Source: Cephalopachus bancanus
Lineage: Eukaryota; Chordata; Mammalia; Primates; Tarsiidae
Assembly (NCBI GenBank): GCA_027257055.1
Contig: JAPVLO010000182.1
Coordinates: 372,001-436,000, forward strand
Length of the DNA stretch: 64,000 nucleotides
Direction: 5' to 3'
The notes beneath the pieces are model-generated. The model saw only the letters and a program-made list of their open reading frames with translations. It had not been told where the DNA came from and searched no databases. Shown piece after piece: positions 35,755 through 48,274 of the stretch. The translations under genes were made by a program, and so were the position numbers. Position 1 is the stretch's first letter, and the number at the start of each line of letters is the position of its first letter.

Positions 35755-35865
35755 GGGTTAACTGTGAAATTAACTTTGATGACTGTGCAAGTAACCCCTG
35801 TGTCCATGGAGTCTGCATGGATGGCATTAATCGGTACAGTTGTGTCTGCTCATCGGGATTTACAG
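35755..35865 (+). CDS. NOTCH2: NOTCH2 exon 12: end of EGF16, most of EGF17
   Basis: A 111-nt exon with acceptor 'ttctcttgcag' and donor 'gtaagt'. It encodes GVNC, closing EGF16, and EGF17 from EINFDDC through [11 protein letters not shown] to CSSGFTG. EGF17 carries O-glucose (CASNPC) and is a short C2-C3 variant. Conservative differences from recalled human are Ile to Val twice and Pro to Ser once. Confidence 0.98.
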
Positions 35866-37085
35866 GTAAGTGTCTTTTGTGGGGAGACCCCTCTTTCATC
35901 ACCATCACTTTGGGAAAATGGCATCTAAGAGGAAATTGCTTTCCAAGCGTCTCCTATTTCTTTGTCTCTTTGGGAAGCTAGAAGTCTGTTTCTAGCTTCT
36001 CTGGGATCAGTTTTCTGCTCACAGGCTTTTCCCAAATTGAAACATGACACTTTTCATTAATTAGATCATGTATTTATTGCTACCAGAAAATAATTCCTAG
36101 GCACACCATAGGTTTCCATTGTTTTGCTTGAGTTATATTGCTTCCAAAGCCACCTTTATTTTTCCATAGGTAGTAGTCAATGCCTTCTGTAAAGCCGTAC
36201 CCAAGGCAAAATTCTCTGAACATACTAAGTGCTTGTTTCTAAGTATTTCTTCTTCTGGTAGATTGTTAGGTGAGGCCAAAAGTTGGGGGAACCACCCACA
36301 TTTGGGTAGCATGATTGTGTGTTAAGAAATCTAAGGCAAATCTTCCTCATTTGGCCAGGAGAAAGACAGCAAATGGCTAAAATAATTTTGAGTGTAATTC
36401 TTACAGTATAAATAGAGCATTTACACATGCACACGTGTGCATGCACACACATACACAAACACACATGTATCTGTCTTTCATTTATTTGTCACTATTACTT
36501 TTACCTTTTACCCTTCTCATCAGAAAATGCTAGAAGTTACTCCTGTGGAAACCTGGGGCCCCTCACTGACACACCTGAGCTTGTTATTGACACTATCAGA
36601 GAGCACACATTGTGTGTTTCTGTTCCTTCTGGACACTGCCACACACAAGCAGCCACAAGCATATTATTGCCCTTTAATAATTTCCATGTGGTCATTTGCA
36701 CTCTGTGAAAAAAAAACTTTGGCGCTTTTGACAGCACCTGCAAAAGGCCTCCAGAGCCAAGTGAAGTGAATGTCTGCCATTCGCTTGCCAGGAGCGTACA
36801 TTGCTCTCTATTTCACTAGCATTTCTCCTGCCTGTCGTGATTGTGAACATTAGAAAGGAAAGCATGTGGCCCAAGTGGGGCCTGTTCATTGGGAGGTCAC
36901 TGAGAAGACAGGTATGACGAAAACTTCCATGCCCCGTGCCCAAAGCTGGAGTGGTCACCTGATGTTCTTCTGAGTCCTAAAACTTACTACTCCAAGATCA
37001 AGTGGCAGTCAAGTGAATACACAAAAATCCCTGCTATAGGATAAGAAATGCATCGTCATTAAATGAGTAATGCAAAGAGAATAGC

Positions 37086-37285
37086 TAGCATTTATGAAGG
37101 ATTTATTTTGAGCTGGTCACTAAATTAAATGCCTAATCTCAATTGTCACTGCCATTATTGTTCCTGTGGAATTGATGAGAAGGCAAAGGTGGAGAACTCA
37201 GAGAGGTTAAGTTATGTTACCAGTGCACAGCAGCCAGGGTTCTCAGCGCTCTGACCCCAGGGCCCATCCTCATTCCCACAACACA
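37086..37285 (+). repeat. MIR SINE
   Basis: 'ttatgaaggatttattttga' and 'cagagaggttaagttatgtt' with 'gctctgaccccagggcccat' fit the MIR consensus in sense orientation. Confidence 0.6.
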
Positions 37286-37799
37286 CTGAGCAGCCTAAGT
37301 AGGTGCCGGTCACAGGGTTTTTCGGTTTTTGTTTTGTGGACTTATGTAAGTCTTCTGAATTTTTTCTTTTTTTAGAAATGCCAGGAAATCATGTTCTCTC
37401 TCTTTTAACATTCAGCAAACCAGGAAAGCAAAGAAGGAAGGACATTAGCTAAAAATATTCTAAAATAAATGTAAGGTGTAACATGAACTCAATAACCAAG
37501 AAATGGAATGTTTTTGTTGCTAGGTGGTACCCTCTTCTGGGAACTGTTCTCTATGTCTAAGATGGTTATTTTTTAATCAGCTGCTAAAAATATCAGAGAT
37601 GACTGTGGTATATACTCATGAGCAGTAAATATGAGGAGTGTTATGCTTTCTCTTGTTTTATTTTATTTTTTCTTGCCATTCTAATAACAGGTTTGACATA
37701 TTTAAGGGAGTTTTTTGTTTGTTTGTTTGAAGACTAAGTTCTCTGTTCTCCCAGGACCTCTTTAAATGGGAGAAAGTAAGGAATTATGTGATATTTCTA

Positions 37800-38079
37800 A
37801 AACTGCTTTTCAGTTTTCCAAAGCATCTTTATATCCGTTATCCTTCTGAATTCTTCTAACAGTCCAGAAAGAAAGTTCTATCCCCATTTAACAAATAAGG
37901 CAGCTAAGAGACTGAGCTTGATGTATGCTTGTCCCTTCAGCTATTGAGTCACACAGTGAGGATTGGTGAGTTCCCAGAAGTCAGGGACTTCCTTCATTCA
38001 TCTTTATAGCAAGTCTCTAAAGCAGTGAGTAGCACAGAGGAAATGGTAAATGTTGCCGAGTGAATGAATGAATGAATGA
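37800..38079 (+). repeat. MIR plus L2-like tail
   Basis: A MIR-like section ('ctatccccatttaacaaata', 'gctattgagtcacacagtga') is followed by an L2-like end ('cagggacttccttcattcat') that finishes in four tandem 'gaat' units, as L2 tails do. Confidence 0.5.
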
Positions 38080-38780
38080 GACTCAAACATAGCACTTTTG
38101 CTACCCTACTCCATACTGGAGTGTGGCCTATACCGTGCTTTCATTCGTTAAGCACCAATTTATTGAGCACCTAGAGAGTAAGAAACATTGAGTAACTTCT
38201 CTCATTCCCGTAGTCACTCAGTCCATCAGTGTGCCTGGCCTTGCACCGTCCACTTCTGATGCCCGGCAGAAACTCCGGAAGGTGTGACTTTGCTGGTAGA
38301 GAACTGTCAATCAATACAGTAGATCGCACAAGGAGACACTTAACACGTTCAGATAAAGATGGCTTGAAAATTTATTCTGCAGAGTGCTTAAAAACAAATG
38401 AAGAAAACTTGGAAGGAACAGCTTCTGAGAAGATAGTTCCAAAAAAAGACCAGCATGAAAAAGGCTTTTTCTCCTCTCTTCCTCCACTGCACTGCAGACC
38501 GAGGCTAGCTCCGTAGTTGAAGAGCTCTGGTTCATATCTTGGTGCCAGTGGCAAGAATCAGTGGACAAGGCCAAGGAAATATTATTTCATTTTTTATTTT
38601 TACTTTTTATTTTAAAGATGTGGGGCACAGTTCAGAATTATGTCGACAAGTGGTCATCGCATAGGTAAAGTTTGGTCCCGACTTGGCCTGGTTTGTCATC
38701 AGGCCCCCTTACTCATGTTGTGTCCCCCTGCTAGTGCCAATCCCTTTCTTGTAATATTATGGTAAATGTTCAGGGTCCGC

Positions 38781-41143
38781 TTATGAATGAGCACATGTGG
38801 TTCTTTGTTTCTTTGATAGATCACTGAGTATGGTAGACCCTAAATCCATCCAAGTTGCTGTGACGTCCATATGTTTGTCCTTCTTTTTGGCTGTGTAATC
38901 TTCCACTGTGTATATGTGCCATATTTTAAAAATCCAGTCCTGTTTTGATGGGCAGCACAGTTGGGTCCATATTTTTGCTATTGTGAATAGTGCTGCAGTA
39001 AACATGCATGTACAGGTATCTTTTTTGTAGAATGATCTGAGTTCCTCTGGGTATATTCCCAGTAGGGGGATTGCTGGGTCATATGGAAGGTCAGTTTCTA
39101 GTTCTTTCAGAAACCACCACAGTGTCTTCCAAAGAGGTTGCACTAGTTTGCATTCCTACCAGCAATGTAGAAGCATTCCTTTTTCTCCGCATCCTCACCA
39201 GCATCTGTTGTTGATTGTTTTATTAATGATAATTCTTCCAGGGGTTAGGTGGTATCTCAATGTGGTTTTGATTTGCATTCCTCTGATGATGAGTGAGGCT
39301 GAGCACTTTTTCATGTCTCTGTTGGCTGCCCGTCTATCTTCTTTTGAGAAGCGCCTTTTCATGTCTTTTACCCACTTTTTAGTGGGGTTGTTTTTTTTCC
39401 TTTCGGCACGTTTGAGTTCCTTGTAGATCTGGGATGTTAGGCCTTTGTCAGATATACAGTTGGCAAATATTTTTTCCCATTCTGTGGGTTGTCTCCCTGC
39501 TCACTTGATGGTTTCTTTTGCTTTGCAGAAACCATTAGTTTGATGAGGTTCCACTTGTCTATCTTATTTCTTATGGTATGGGCCTTTAGGATTCTGAATA
39601 GGAATTGGTTGCCAGTTTCCATAAGGGTGTCTCCTGCATTTTCTAAGATTCCTATAGTTGGAGGTTTTACATTTAGGCCTTTTGTCCATTTAGAGTTAAT
39701 TTTTGTGTATGGTGATAGGTACAGGTCCTATTTCAATCTTCTGCATGTGGTCAGCCAGCTTTTCCAGCACCATTTACTGAATAGGTTCTCCTCTCCCCAG
39801 TGGTTGTTGGTGTAGGCTTTGTCAAAGATGAGTTGGTTGAGAAATTGAGATTTTGCATCCAGAATCTCAATCCTGTTCTGTTGGTGTATATACCTATTCT
39901 TGTACCAATACTAGGCTGTTTTGATTATTATAGGCTTATAGTAAAGTTTGAAGTCTGAAAGTGTAATGCCTCCTGCTTTGTTTCTTTTGCTGAGGATTGT
40001 TTTGGGTACTTGTCGTCATTTATGTTTCCATATGAATTTCTGTATTGTCATTTCCAGGTCTGAGAAGAATGATGCTGGTAATTTAATGAGTATTGAGTTG
40101 AATCTGCAGATTGCCTTTGGTAGGATGGACATCTTAACAATGTTGATTCTTCCTATCCGTGAATATGGAATATTTTTCCATATATTTGTGTCTTCTTGTA
40201 TTTCTTTGAGCAATGTTTTGTGGTTTTTATTATAAAGATATTTCACTTCTCTGGTCAGGAAGATGCCATGGTATTTTCTTCTTCTTTTTTGTGGCTGTTG
40301 TGAATTAGATTGTGCGTTTTATTTTATTCTCAGCCTGCTTATTGTTGGTATATAAGAATGCAAATGTCTTTCGCACATTTATTTTGTACTCCAAGACTTT
40401 GCTAAAGTTCTTTATCAGTGAAAGCAGGTTTTTGACAGATTCTCTTGGGTTTTTGCGGTATAGGATCATATCATCAGCAAAGAAGGATAACTTAACTTCT
40501 CCTTTTCCTATTTGGATATGCTGATTTCCTTCTCTTGTCTAATTGCTCTAGCTAGGACTTCCAATACAGTGTTGGACAAGAAAGGTGAGAGTGGACAGCC
40601 TTGTCTTGTTCTGGTTTTCAAGGGAAATATTTCCCATTTCTGTCTGTTTAGCAATATGCTGGCTGTGGGTTTAGATGGCACTACTGTTTAGAGGTATGTT
40701 CCTTCTATGCCTACGTGTTTAAGGGTTTTTAACAAGAAGGGATGTTGGATTTTATCAAAAGCCTTTTCTGCACCTAATGATATAATCACGTGGTTCTTGT
40801 TTTTACATCTTTTGATGTATTTAATTACATTTATGGTCTTGTGGATGTTGAACCAGTCCTGCATCCTGGGGTTGACACCTAGTTGGTCATGGTGGATAAC
40901 TTTTGAGTTGTGTTATAGGATCCAACTTGATAGAATCTTGTTGAGAATTTTTGCATCTTAGTTCATTAGGGATATTGGCCTGTAGTTCTCTTCTTTACCT
41001 GGTTTTGGTATTAGTGTAATGCTAGCGTCATAAAATGATTTGGGGAGAATTCCGTCTTTCTCAATTGCCTGAAATACTTTCACTAGGATTGATACTATCC
41101 TATTGTACATTTTGTAGAATTCTGCTGGAAAGTCGTCTGGTCC

Positions 41144-41174
<31 letters not shown>

Positions 41175-42570
41175 GGTTTATAGTTTTCTTATGATGGAGT
41201 CAATTTCCTGGATTGTTATTGGTCTATTTAGTGCTTCATTTACTTTTCTTCTTGTTTCAACCTTGGGAGGTTATATGATGTCAGAAAGTCCTCCATTTCA
41301 TTTAGGTTATCAAGTTTGTTTCCATACAGGTATGCATAGTAATCTCTGATAATCTTTGGTATTTCTTTGAGGTTAGTTGTGATTTGATCTTTTGCATTTC
41401 TGATTGTGTTTACTTGGACTTTTTCTCTTTTTCTTGGTCATTCTGGCTACGGGTCCATCAATCTTGTTTAATCTTTCAAAGAACTGGCTTTTTGTTTTCT
41501 TGATTTTTTTCTATGATATTTTTTTCTCCTATGTCCCGTATTTGGGCTTTTACTTTGGTGATCTGGATTCATCTGCTAAAGTTAGGGTTTTGGTGGTCTT
41601 GTTTTCCTAACTCCCTTAGGTGACTTGTTTGGCTGTTAACTCTTGACCTTTCCATTTCCTTGACGTGCATTCGTAGAGATATAAATTCCCCTCCTGGAAC
41701 TGTTTTCATGGCATACCAGAGGTTTTGGTAGGATGTTTCTTCATTTTCATTTGTTTCCAGGAGTCTTTTAATTTCTGTTTTGTTTTCTATATAGACCCAG
41801 TAGTCATTCAGCATCATGCTGTCTAGTGTCCATGTCTTCTTGGGTTTGGGGGGAATTTTGTTGGTGTTGATATTTATTTTTATTCCACCGTGGTCTGTGA
41901 AGGCTCATGGCAATATTTCGATCTCATGAAATTTATTTTGCTTTATTTATTGTCTAGGATGTCTTTGATCTTGGAGAATATTCCATGTGGTGATGAGTAG
42001 AATGTATATTCTGTGGTTGTTGGATGGAGTATTCTGTAGGTATCAAGTCCATTTGGTCAAGCATCAAGTTAAAGTTCTGGATCTCCTTGTTTATTTTTTG
42101 CCTCAATGATCTATCTAGGGTTGTTAGTGGAGTATTTAAGTTCCCAGCTATAATAGTGTTAGAGTCAATATCTTATTTTGTTTGCTTAGCAGTTGCTTTA
42201 TAAATGCTGGTGCTTCTGTGTTGGGTGCATATATGTTTAGGATGGCTATTTCTTGTTGATGGATTGAACCTTTTATCATTATGTAGTGTCCTTTTGTATC
42301 TTTTTAAATTTTTGATAGCTTAAAGGTTTTGTCTGATATTAAGATAGCAACTCCTGCCTTCTTTTGTGATTCATTTGCATGGAAACTCATTTTTCTTCCT
42401 CTAATTTTGAGTCTGTGTTCATCCCTTGTGGTGAGATGAGTTTCCTGCATGCAGCAGACTATTGGGTCATGGTTTTTTATCCAGCTTGCCATTCTGTGTC
42501 TTTTCAGTGGTGCATTTAGTCCATTTACATTCAGGCTGATTAGTGAAATGTGATTGTTTATACCTATCAT
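38781..42570 (-). pseudogene. L1 ORF2 (endonuclease/reverse transcriptase), decayed
   Basis: The start codon on the minus strand at 42570 opens MIGINNHISLISLNVNGLN, the endonuclease start typical of L1 ORF2, followed by CCMQETHL. Further along are an RT-domain segment ([20 protein letters not shown], about 40016-40246) and the C-terminal region with LPYDPAIPLLGIYP (38781-39143), ending in TAA at 38781-38783. The span of about 3.8 kb is near the normal ORF2 length of about 1,275 codons. Stops and frameshifts split it into many short frames, and a T26 homopolymer at 41149-41174 breaks it further. Confidence 0.92.
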
Positions 42571-42649
42571 GAGTTTCTTATAAGGTTTTTTTCTTTGTTG
42601 GTTTTTTTTTAGCTTTTGGGTTGATGTATGTATGTGTTTTCAAGTTTGC

Positions 42650-43650
42650 AGTCATGATGTATTCTCTGTCTATTCTATGTTCACCTGTTCTCTTGGGAAG
42701 TGCATGATCATTCTTTTTTCTTCTTCTTCTGTGCTTAATACCTTTTTAAGTGTCTCCTGTAGAGCTGGTCTGGAAGCTGCATAATCTTTCAGGGATTAGA
42801 TGTCTAGGAAGGATTTTAATTCTCCATTGCTGCTGAAGCTGAGCTTGGCTGGGTAGGAAATTCCTGGTTGAAATTGTTTATCTTTGAGGACTTTAAAAGT
42901 TGAACTCCAGTTTCTTCTAGCTTGTAGTGTTTCTGCCAATAGGTCTGCTGCTGCTCTGATTAGTTTTCTCTGGTAGGTAGCCTGACCTTTCTCTCTTACT
43001 GCCTTTAGGATTCTTTTTCTTTTGTGCCTACTTTGTGTAGGCGAATTATTATGTGTCTAGGGGTTGGTCTTCTCATTTGATGTTTTGTGAGGGTTCTCTG
43101 TATCTCTTGTGTTTGGCTGGTCACATCTCTGGTGAGATAGAGGAAGTTTTCTTGGATAACCTCCTGGAATACTTGCTCCAAGGTAGTCTCCATTTCCCTT
43201 TCTTCTTCTGGAATACCAGTTAGGTGTAGGCTCAGCCTCTTCATATAATTGCATATCTCTTGGAGGCTTTGTTCTTTCTTTCTGAGTTTTCTTTATATGT
43301 TTTTTACAGATTGGGTTAATTCCACGTTTTGATCTTCCAAGTTCTGAGAGTCTTTCTTCTTGATTAATTCTGCTTTCCATGCTTGTCATCCTGGACAAAA
43401 TTTTTTATGGCCAAAATCTCTGTTACAAGTTCTTTCAGTTTTACATCGTGTCTCTCTTGAGTATTATTCACACTTTCCATCCATTTCCTAATCCCTGTTG
43501 TATTCTAGGGCCAGTTGCTGATTACTTCCATGGTCTGGGCTCTGAGGTCTTATTTTTCAGACTTTTTCTCTTTGTAACACTTGGAATTATCTATGTTCCT
43601 CTGTTAATTTTGCCTCATTTGTGACAGATCTCTTTCTTTTCTCTATAGTT
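42650..43650 (-). pseudogene. L1 ORF1 (RNA-binding chaperone), decayed
   Basis: Minus-strand frames at 43005-43244 and 43057-43398 carry LTGIPEEEREMETTLEQVFQ and PRHIIIRLHKV, the RNA-recognition part of ORF1p. The C-terminal region up to about 42650 is readable as ...ELKSFLDI and RPALQETLKK. The coiled-coil N-terminal half is frameshifted. Limits are approximate. Confidence 0.85.
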
Positions 43651-43739
43651 GCATTATTCAGTGGCAGTGGGAGAGGCTTTCACTTCTGATGTTTGCTCAG
43701 CCCTCTATTCTTCTCCTGTAGTTTGAGAGTTGAATAATG

Positions 43740-45215
43740 TAGAGCATGGGGAGCTAGGATTCAGAAACTACTTGCAAATCACAATGGTCACTGATTGTGG
43801 TATGTGTTCCCTGAGACCCACTTTCCATTATATGACGATGTAATGGGTACGTGTGTGTATGCCCTGAGTCCAAGATACAGTAACAGCAATGAGGAGAACA
43901 GAGAAAATTAGAATGAAATGAGATGGACAGAAATTTTAAAAATAAAACACAGAACAACAAGAGCAGAAGCCAAAGCAAAAAGCAGTTACACACACACACA
44001 CACACACGCACACACACCCCAAAAGAAACTGGAATAACAACAAAGCAAAACAAGACAAAAAGCAACAACCACCACAAAAAACTGGAAAACCAAACACATA
44101 CATACACACACCTAACCCAAAATGAAAGAAGAAAAAGAGAAGAAAAAAAAGGAATTCATATCGAACCCTCACACATGTATTTACACACACATTGAACTAA
44201 AAAAAGGGAAGAACAGAAAAGCAAAAACAAACAAACAAAAAGCGAAAGATGATCAATCCTTCACATACACACATAAACAGAAAACAAAAAATGAAAGAAA
44301 GAGGGGAAAAGGTGGGGGGATGCAGATTGAACCTCACGTACACATTCATGCACAAAGGAAACACATAAAAAAATTAACAGACAAACAAAAAACCTTCCCT
44401 CTGTGTCAGATTCTGTAGTCGTTCCTCTCAGCTGCCTGTCGGCTGTCTCCTGCAGAGCTTGGGCCTCATTCACTTTCTCCCCAGTGTCCAGCCCCGGGAA
44501 GGAGGAGAGGGCGGTGGGGGCGGGCGGAGCTTCGGTCCTCCCCTCCCACTCTCGTGTGGTCAAGGGCGGCCCCTCCGGGGAGAAGGTGCGGGGTTGTCTC
44601 TTCCCCGGTCCGGGCAGGGGCTCCCCAGCCTGGCTCGTTGTGGAGCGCGGTCCTCCTGTTGCTGCTGGCTGCCAGGCTCCACCGGGCTTGGCCCTCTCAG
44701 TCGTGCCGGGCATGCGGGTCTGACGTCAGAGGATGGCTGGGGAGGGGGAGGTCGGGCCAACCCCGGACCCACCACTGATCTCTTGGGAGGTGTCCGCCGT
44801 CCTTTGCTGGCCACACCCTCTGTCAGTGGCTGGATCCGGCCAGGGCGTGGGGCGCCTGTGACTCAGACCTCGTCCGTCCCCTCTGGAGTTTGTGCTTTCG
44901 GCTATTCCCCCGGGATCGTGATCAACCCCTGAGCAGTTCCTCTGCCGGTCACAGAGATGGGTCGGTTCTGCCCGCCGCGGTGAGCCCGCCAAAGCACTTT
45001 CCTGGCCCGCTTTCGAGACGGCGGCGGGGCGCCTCTCTCGCCTCCGGCGTCGCGTCCCTCCTCCGGGCGCCCTGCTCAGCCCTTGAGCCGGAGTCCAGCC
45101 GGGTGCTGCGAGGGGCGGCCGAGCCCGGAGCCGGCGGTCTTTCCAGGCAGCCTCGTCCTGGGGAGGGCTTTTTTGAGTTTTTGAAAATGGCATTCGGCTT
45201 CTGCGCCCTGGGAGG
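43740..45215 (-). promoter_or_regulatory. L1 5' UTR/promoter region
   Basis: About 0.8 kb of GC-rich, CpG-dense DNA (44410-45215) is followed by about 0.5 kb of A-rich sequence with CA runs on the plus strand. In the A-rich part a unit with '...gaaccctcacacat...', '...aatccttcacatacac...' and '...gaacctcacgtacacat...' recurs at about 44155, 44247 and 44318, each followed by an A-rich 'gaaagaaag'-type segment. This looks like short tandem units of L1 5' UTR. It does not resemble the human L1 5' UTR as I remember it. Confidence 0.7.
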
Positions 45216-46588
45216 TACTAGGGACGAGCACCAGTGTTTTAAGCAAGTTGTTAATAAAGCACGAGAGAGGAAGGCAGCAACCACTTCCAGATTAGGGGTT
45301 TTACCACAAGAACACCAATAACCGTTGAGAGAGCAATGGAGGGCGAAAAAATGTTACTACTCATCCTTTATGGAGCGAGTATCCGTTTCACTTGGAATGT
45401 CCTGTTTTAAATGCAGGGTTATTCTTTCTTAAATAGAAAAAATGCATTTTTTTTTTTTAAAAATCTGAATCAGAACATCGTATTCTTTGAAATTTATAAA
45501 TTCCTTCGTAGCATTTGCTTACTGCCACTCATTTACAGAGTTATGGGTAATTTTTAAATTTCATATCATTTTGAGATATAATTAACTCCTAATTATTCAA
45601 AACTTAGCAAATCAAAACACTTATATAACTGGCCTGTGTTACTTTATTCAGCCTAATGCAGTGTATGTTAAGGTTATAATAGACATCTTTTCAAAGTGCA
45701 ACCTTTATGTATATCTTAGAGGAGCAACATGTTCACCTCAATTTCATATGCTCCAAACAGTTACACTATTAGATGATAGGCAAAATTGTCTGGAACAGAA
45801 TTTCTCAAAAGCTAGTCTCTGCACAGTTTGCATTGTTTAAAATGTGGTTTCTTAGAGTCTGTCCATTATAGCTATGAGGATAGGGCCTAGGAATCTCCAT
45901 TTAAAGTATAGACTTTAAGCAACTGTTTTGCACATTAAAGTGTGAGGATCATAGATCTGCAGGGAGAAACCAAACCCCAAGTTTTTTTTCTCACTTATCA
46001 GAGGACAATAATATCACACTTAGAGACTCTGCTTCCTGAGATTAAAAAAAAAAGCCAAAAGTTAATACAGTTGTAATGAAAGCAAAATAACTGTTCTTTT
46101 TCATCAATTTAATTATGCAGTTAATAGTTCATTTACTAAGCATTCCAGTTAATTTTGATTTTCCATAAATAGAAATGTAAGAGACTGAAATTCATGAAAA
46201 AATGAATTTGTGAGAAGCAGAAAGCATGTTAGTGAATGTTCTTTGAGTGTACTCAGGACAGCCTTAAAGAGGAGAAGCCTTCTTGGTAACATTTGATGTT
46301 CTCTTTTTGAAACCCTGTGAAGGTTCCCATTGCCAAGGTGGTTGGAAATGTCAAAATGCTACAACAGTGTTCTAGTCTTTTGTTAACTTTCTTCATTATC
46401 TAAAGTCAATGCTCTTTGCTCCTTCCTTGCGTGGCATTAAGTGCTTTTGGGTATCTAATTTCCTTAAATTTTGACATCTGATGCCCCAAGGCACCTTATG
46501 GCCTGTGCAGATGAAGAGTGTCCACATAAGAATATGCCTCAGAATTCTGCATCTGGAACATGACTAATGTTGTTCCCCTTCTCTACAG

Positions 46589-46781
46589 GGCAGAGATGTA
46601 ACATTGACATTGATGAGTGTGCCTCCAATCCCTGTCGCAAGGGTGCAACATGTATCAATGATGTAAACGGTTTCCGCTGTATATGCCCTGAGGGGCCCCA
46701 TCACCCCAGCTGCTACTCGCAGGTCAATGAGTGCCTGAGCAACCCCTGCATCCATGGAAATTGTACCGGAGGCCTCAGTGG
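46589..46781 (+). CDS. NOTCH2: NOTCH2 exon 13: end of EGF17, EGF18, start of EGF19
   Basis: A 193-nt exon with acceptor 'ttctctacag' and donor 'gtgagt'. It encodes GQRC, EGF18 ([18 protein letters not shown] to [10 protein letters not shown]) and the first part of EGF19 ([24 protein letters not shown]). EGF18 has both O-glucose (CASNPC) and O-fucose (CRKGATC) consensus sites; EGF19 has O-glucose (CLSNPC). The exon ends with two bases of a Gly codon, so the phase switches from 1 to 2 here as in other Notch genes. One change from recalled human, Gly to Asp after CIN. Confidence 0.98.
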
Positions 46782-48128
46782 GTGAGTAGCTGCCATGTGT
46801 TAATAGTTTCATACTTACCTGTGTCGAGCCTGTTGGTGTGTAGTACAGTGGTAGCATGAAGTAGTCTGTTGTGGTCATGAGCTGAACATTTTGGTAATCT
46901 GCATCAAAGTCTTCCAAATCACTACTTCATGCATGGAAGCTGGTCCCTCCCTTCTATGACTGAAGACCTAGGTGGGAAATAGGAGGAATGTCTCCCTAAG
47001 ATAGGTCATCAGCAAGGACCTCAGGAGAGGATCCCAGGCTTATTTTATGAGTCTTTGGCAAAAAAAGTACAAAGTTTTTTATTTCTAAGGTATGTTCTAG
47101 CTTTTGATTTTCTCCCCATGCTTCAACATAGTTCAGCACGATTCTCACAGGATCAGTGTGTAGTCTGAAGTAGAACTGCTTCAACCAACTTCAGACATGA
47201 CCCTGATAAAGGATTTATAGTTTGCAAGCCCCTCGAAATTGGGTGGTGTGTGAAAATTGATCTAGACAATTTTCTAGACTCACAGAGTATGATCTTAGGT
47301 TTCATGATATGGGCTTATACTTTTTGCTATTCATGCTATGGATGGGGCTTTGAGCATTGCCATTTGCCAAAATTCCAACAGGTGAAAGAATAAAAGTGTG
47401 TTTTTAGAGGTAAATGGGAAATAAAGTTATTTTAAACGCAAATTAACCCAATATTCCTGTTTCATAGTCTGGCAGCCTTCAAAGCATCCCTACCCATCTA
47501 CCTTTTTCTTAAAGCTCTCTAGATAAGGAGGCTGTCTACTCCTGATATCACATTCCACTCTAATGGAATGATGTTCAAATTGGAGATTATTTATATTTCA
47601 AATACTTTCATTCATGTGCCTTTTCCTGCTCAATACACTAGGTGCTTTCTGAGGCTGGACTTCAGGTCAGAACAGAGTATGACTCCGATATGAGAAGTCC
47701 CAGGAGCACTGCAGCTACAGTTTTCCAGTAGAAGTTTTGAAGTCTTATTTCTCTTTAAAGGCTTAGGCTCCCTAGTAGTGCCCTATGTCTTAGGTGTCTA
47801 TTTTGTACCAGAAACAAGTAGGATCCCAAAGTTTGCTTTACTTTAGTTTTATGTATAATAAAATATGTTGCATAGATTTATTCACGTAGCTTCTGGGTGA
47901 GCCAGGGAAGCACCAGGGAGCTTTCTTTACTGGATGACCAGATGGGCCCACATGATTCAGCAATATAAGGTGACACAAAGATAGGTCCATAGAAGAGTAA
48001 AAATAAGATTCGCATACTGTGAGTTCCTGTATCCCCTCATTCCTTCACCAAGTCCTATATTTCACTCTGTGACTCAATTATACATTTGTGCTTCCCACGG
48101 CTTAAAAAAAAAATCTATCTTCTTCCAG
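46782..48128 (+). other. NOTCH2: Intron 13
   Basis: 1,347 bp, GT-AG. AT-rich, no repeat family or gene recognised. The acceptor is 'atctatcttcttccag'. Confidence 0.92.
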
Positions 48129-48274
48129 ATATAAGTGCCTCTGTGATGCAGGCTGGGTTGGCATCAACTGTGAAGTGGACAAAAATGAATGTCTTTCTAG
48201 CCCATGTCAGAATGGAGGAACTTGTGACAATCTGGTGAATGGATACAGATGCACTTGCAAGAAGGGCTTTAAAG
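48129..48274 (+). CDS. NOTCH2: NOTCH2 exon 14: end of EGF19, most of EGF20
   Basis: A 146-nt exon that completes the split Gly codon and continues [14 protein letters not shown] (end of EGF19), then EGF20 from EVDKNEC through [12 protein letters not shown] to [10 protein letters not shown]20 has both O-glucose and O-fucose consensus sites. Asn to Ser against recalled human leaves the O-glucose motif intact. The donor 'aaag|gtgaaa' is weaker than its neighbours; skipping would shift the frame because 146 is not divisible by 3. Confidence 0.97.

Larger units (their letters stand above)
38582..45215 (-). mobile_element. Nearly full-length L1 retrotransposon, antisense
   Basis: About 6.6 kb. On the minus strand it reads, in order: a GC-rich 5' UTR (about 45215-44410), an A-rich/CA-rich 5' UTR array (44400-43900), an ORF1 region (about 43650-42650), ORF2 (42570-38781), a short 3' UTR and a poly-A (T-run at about 38582-38618). 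Both frames are broken, so it is inactive. It sits antisense to NOTCH2, the usual tolerated orientation in introns. The 5' boundary is approximate. I could not see convincing target duplications. Confidence 0.92.
35866..46588 (+). other. NOTCH2: Intron 12
   Basis: 10,723 bp, GT-AG, more than half of it one antisense L1 (about 38582-45215). Before the L1 are an 18-bp perfect palindrome in a CA/TG stretch (36426-36443), MIR-like pieces (37086-37285, 37800-37960) and an L2-like tail with a 'gaat' run (37965-38079). 45230-46588 is AT-rich with no gene. The acceptor is 'cccttctctacag'. Confidence 0.93.

Noticed and set aside
43980..44020. CA repeats and short spaced repeats as a CRISPR-like array
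   Set aside because: The units are irregular and low-complexity, and the setting is a primate L1. No spacer logic is present.
43754..44190. Minus-strand frames rich in Phe/Cys/Val near 44 kb
   Set aside because: They are translations of an A/CA-rich low-complexity region of the L1 5' UTR.
44261..45321. Open frames of 100-157 residues in the GC-rich segment at 44.3-45.3 kb
   Set aside because: This is the L1 5' UTR. The frames lack domains and occur on both strands.
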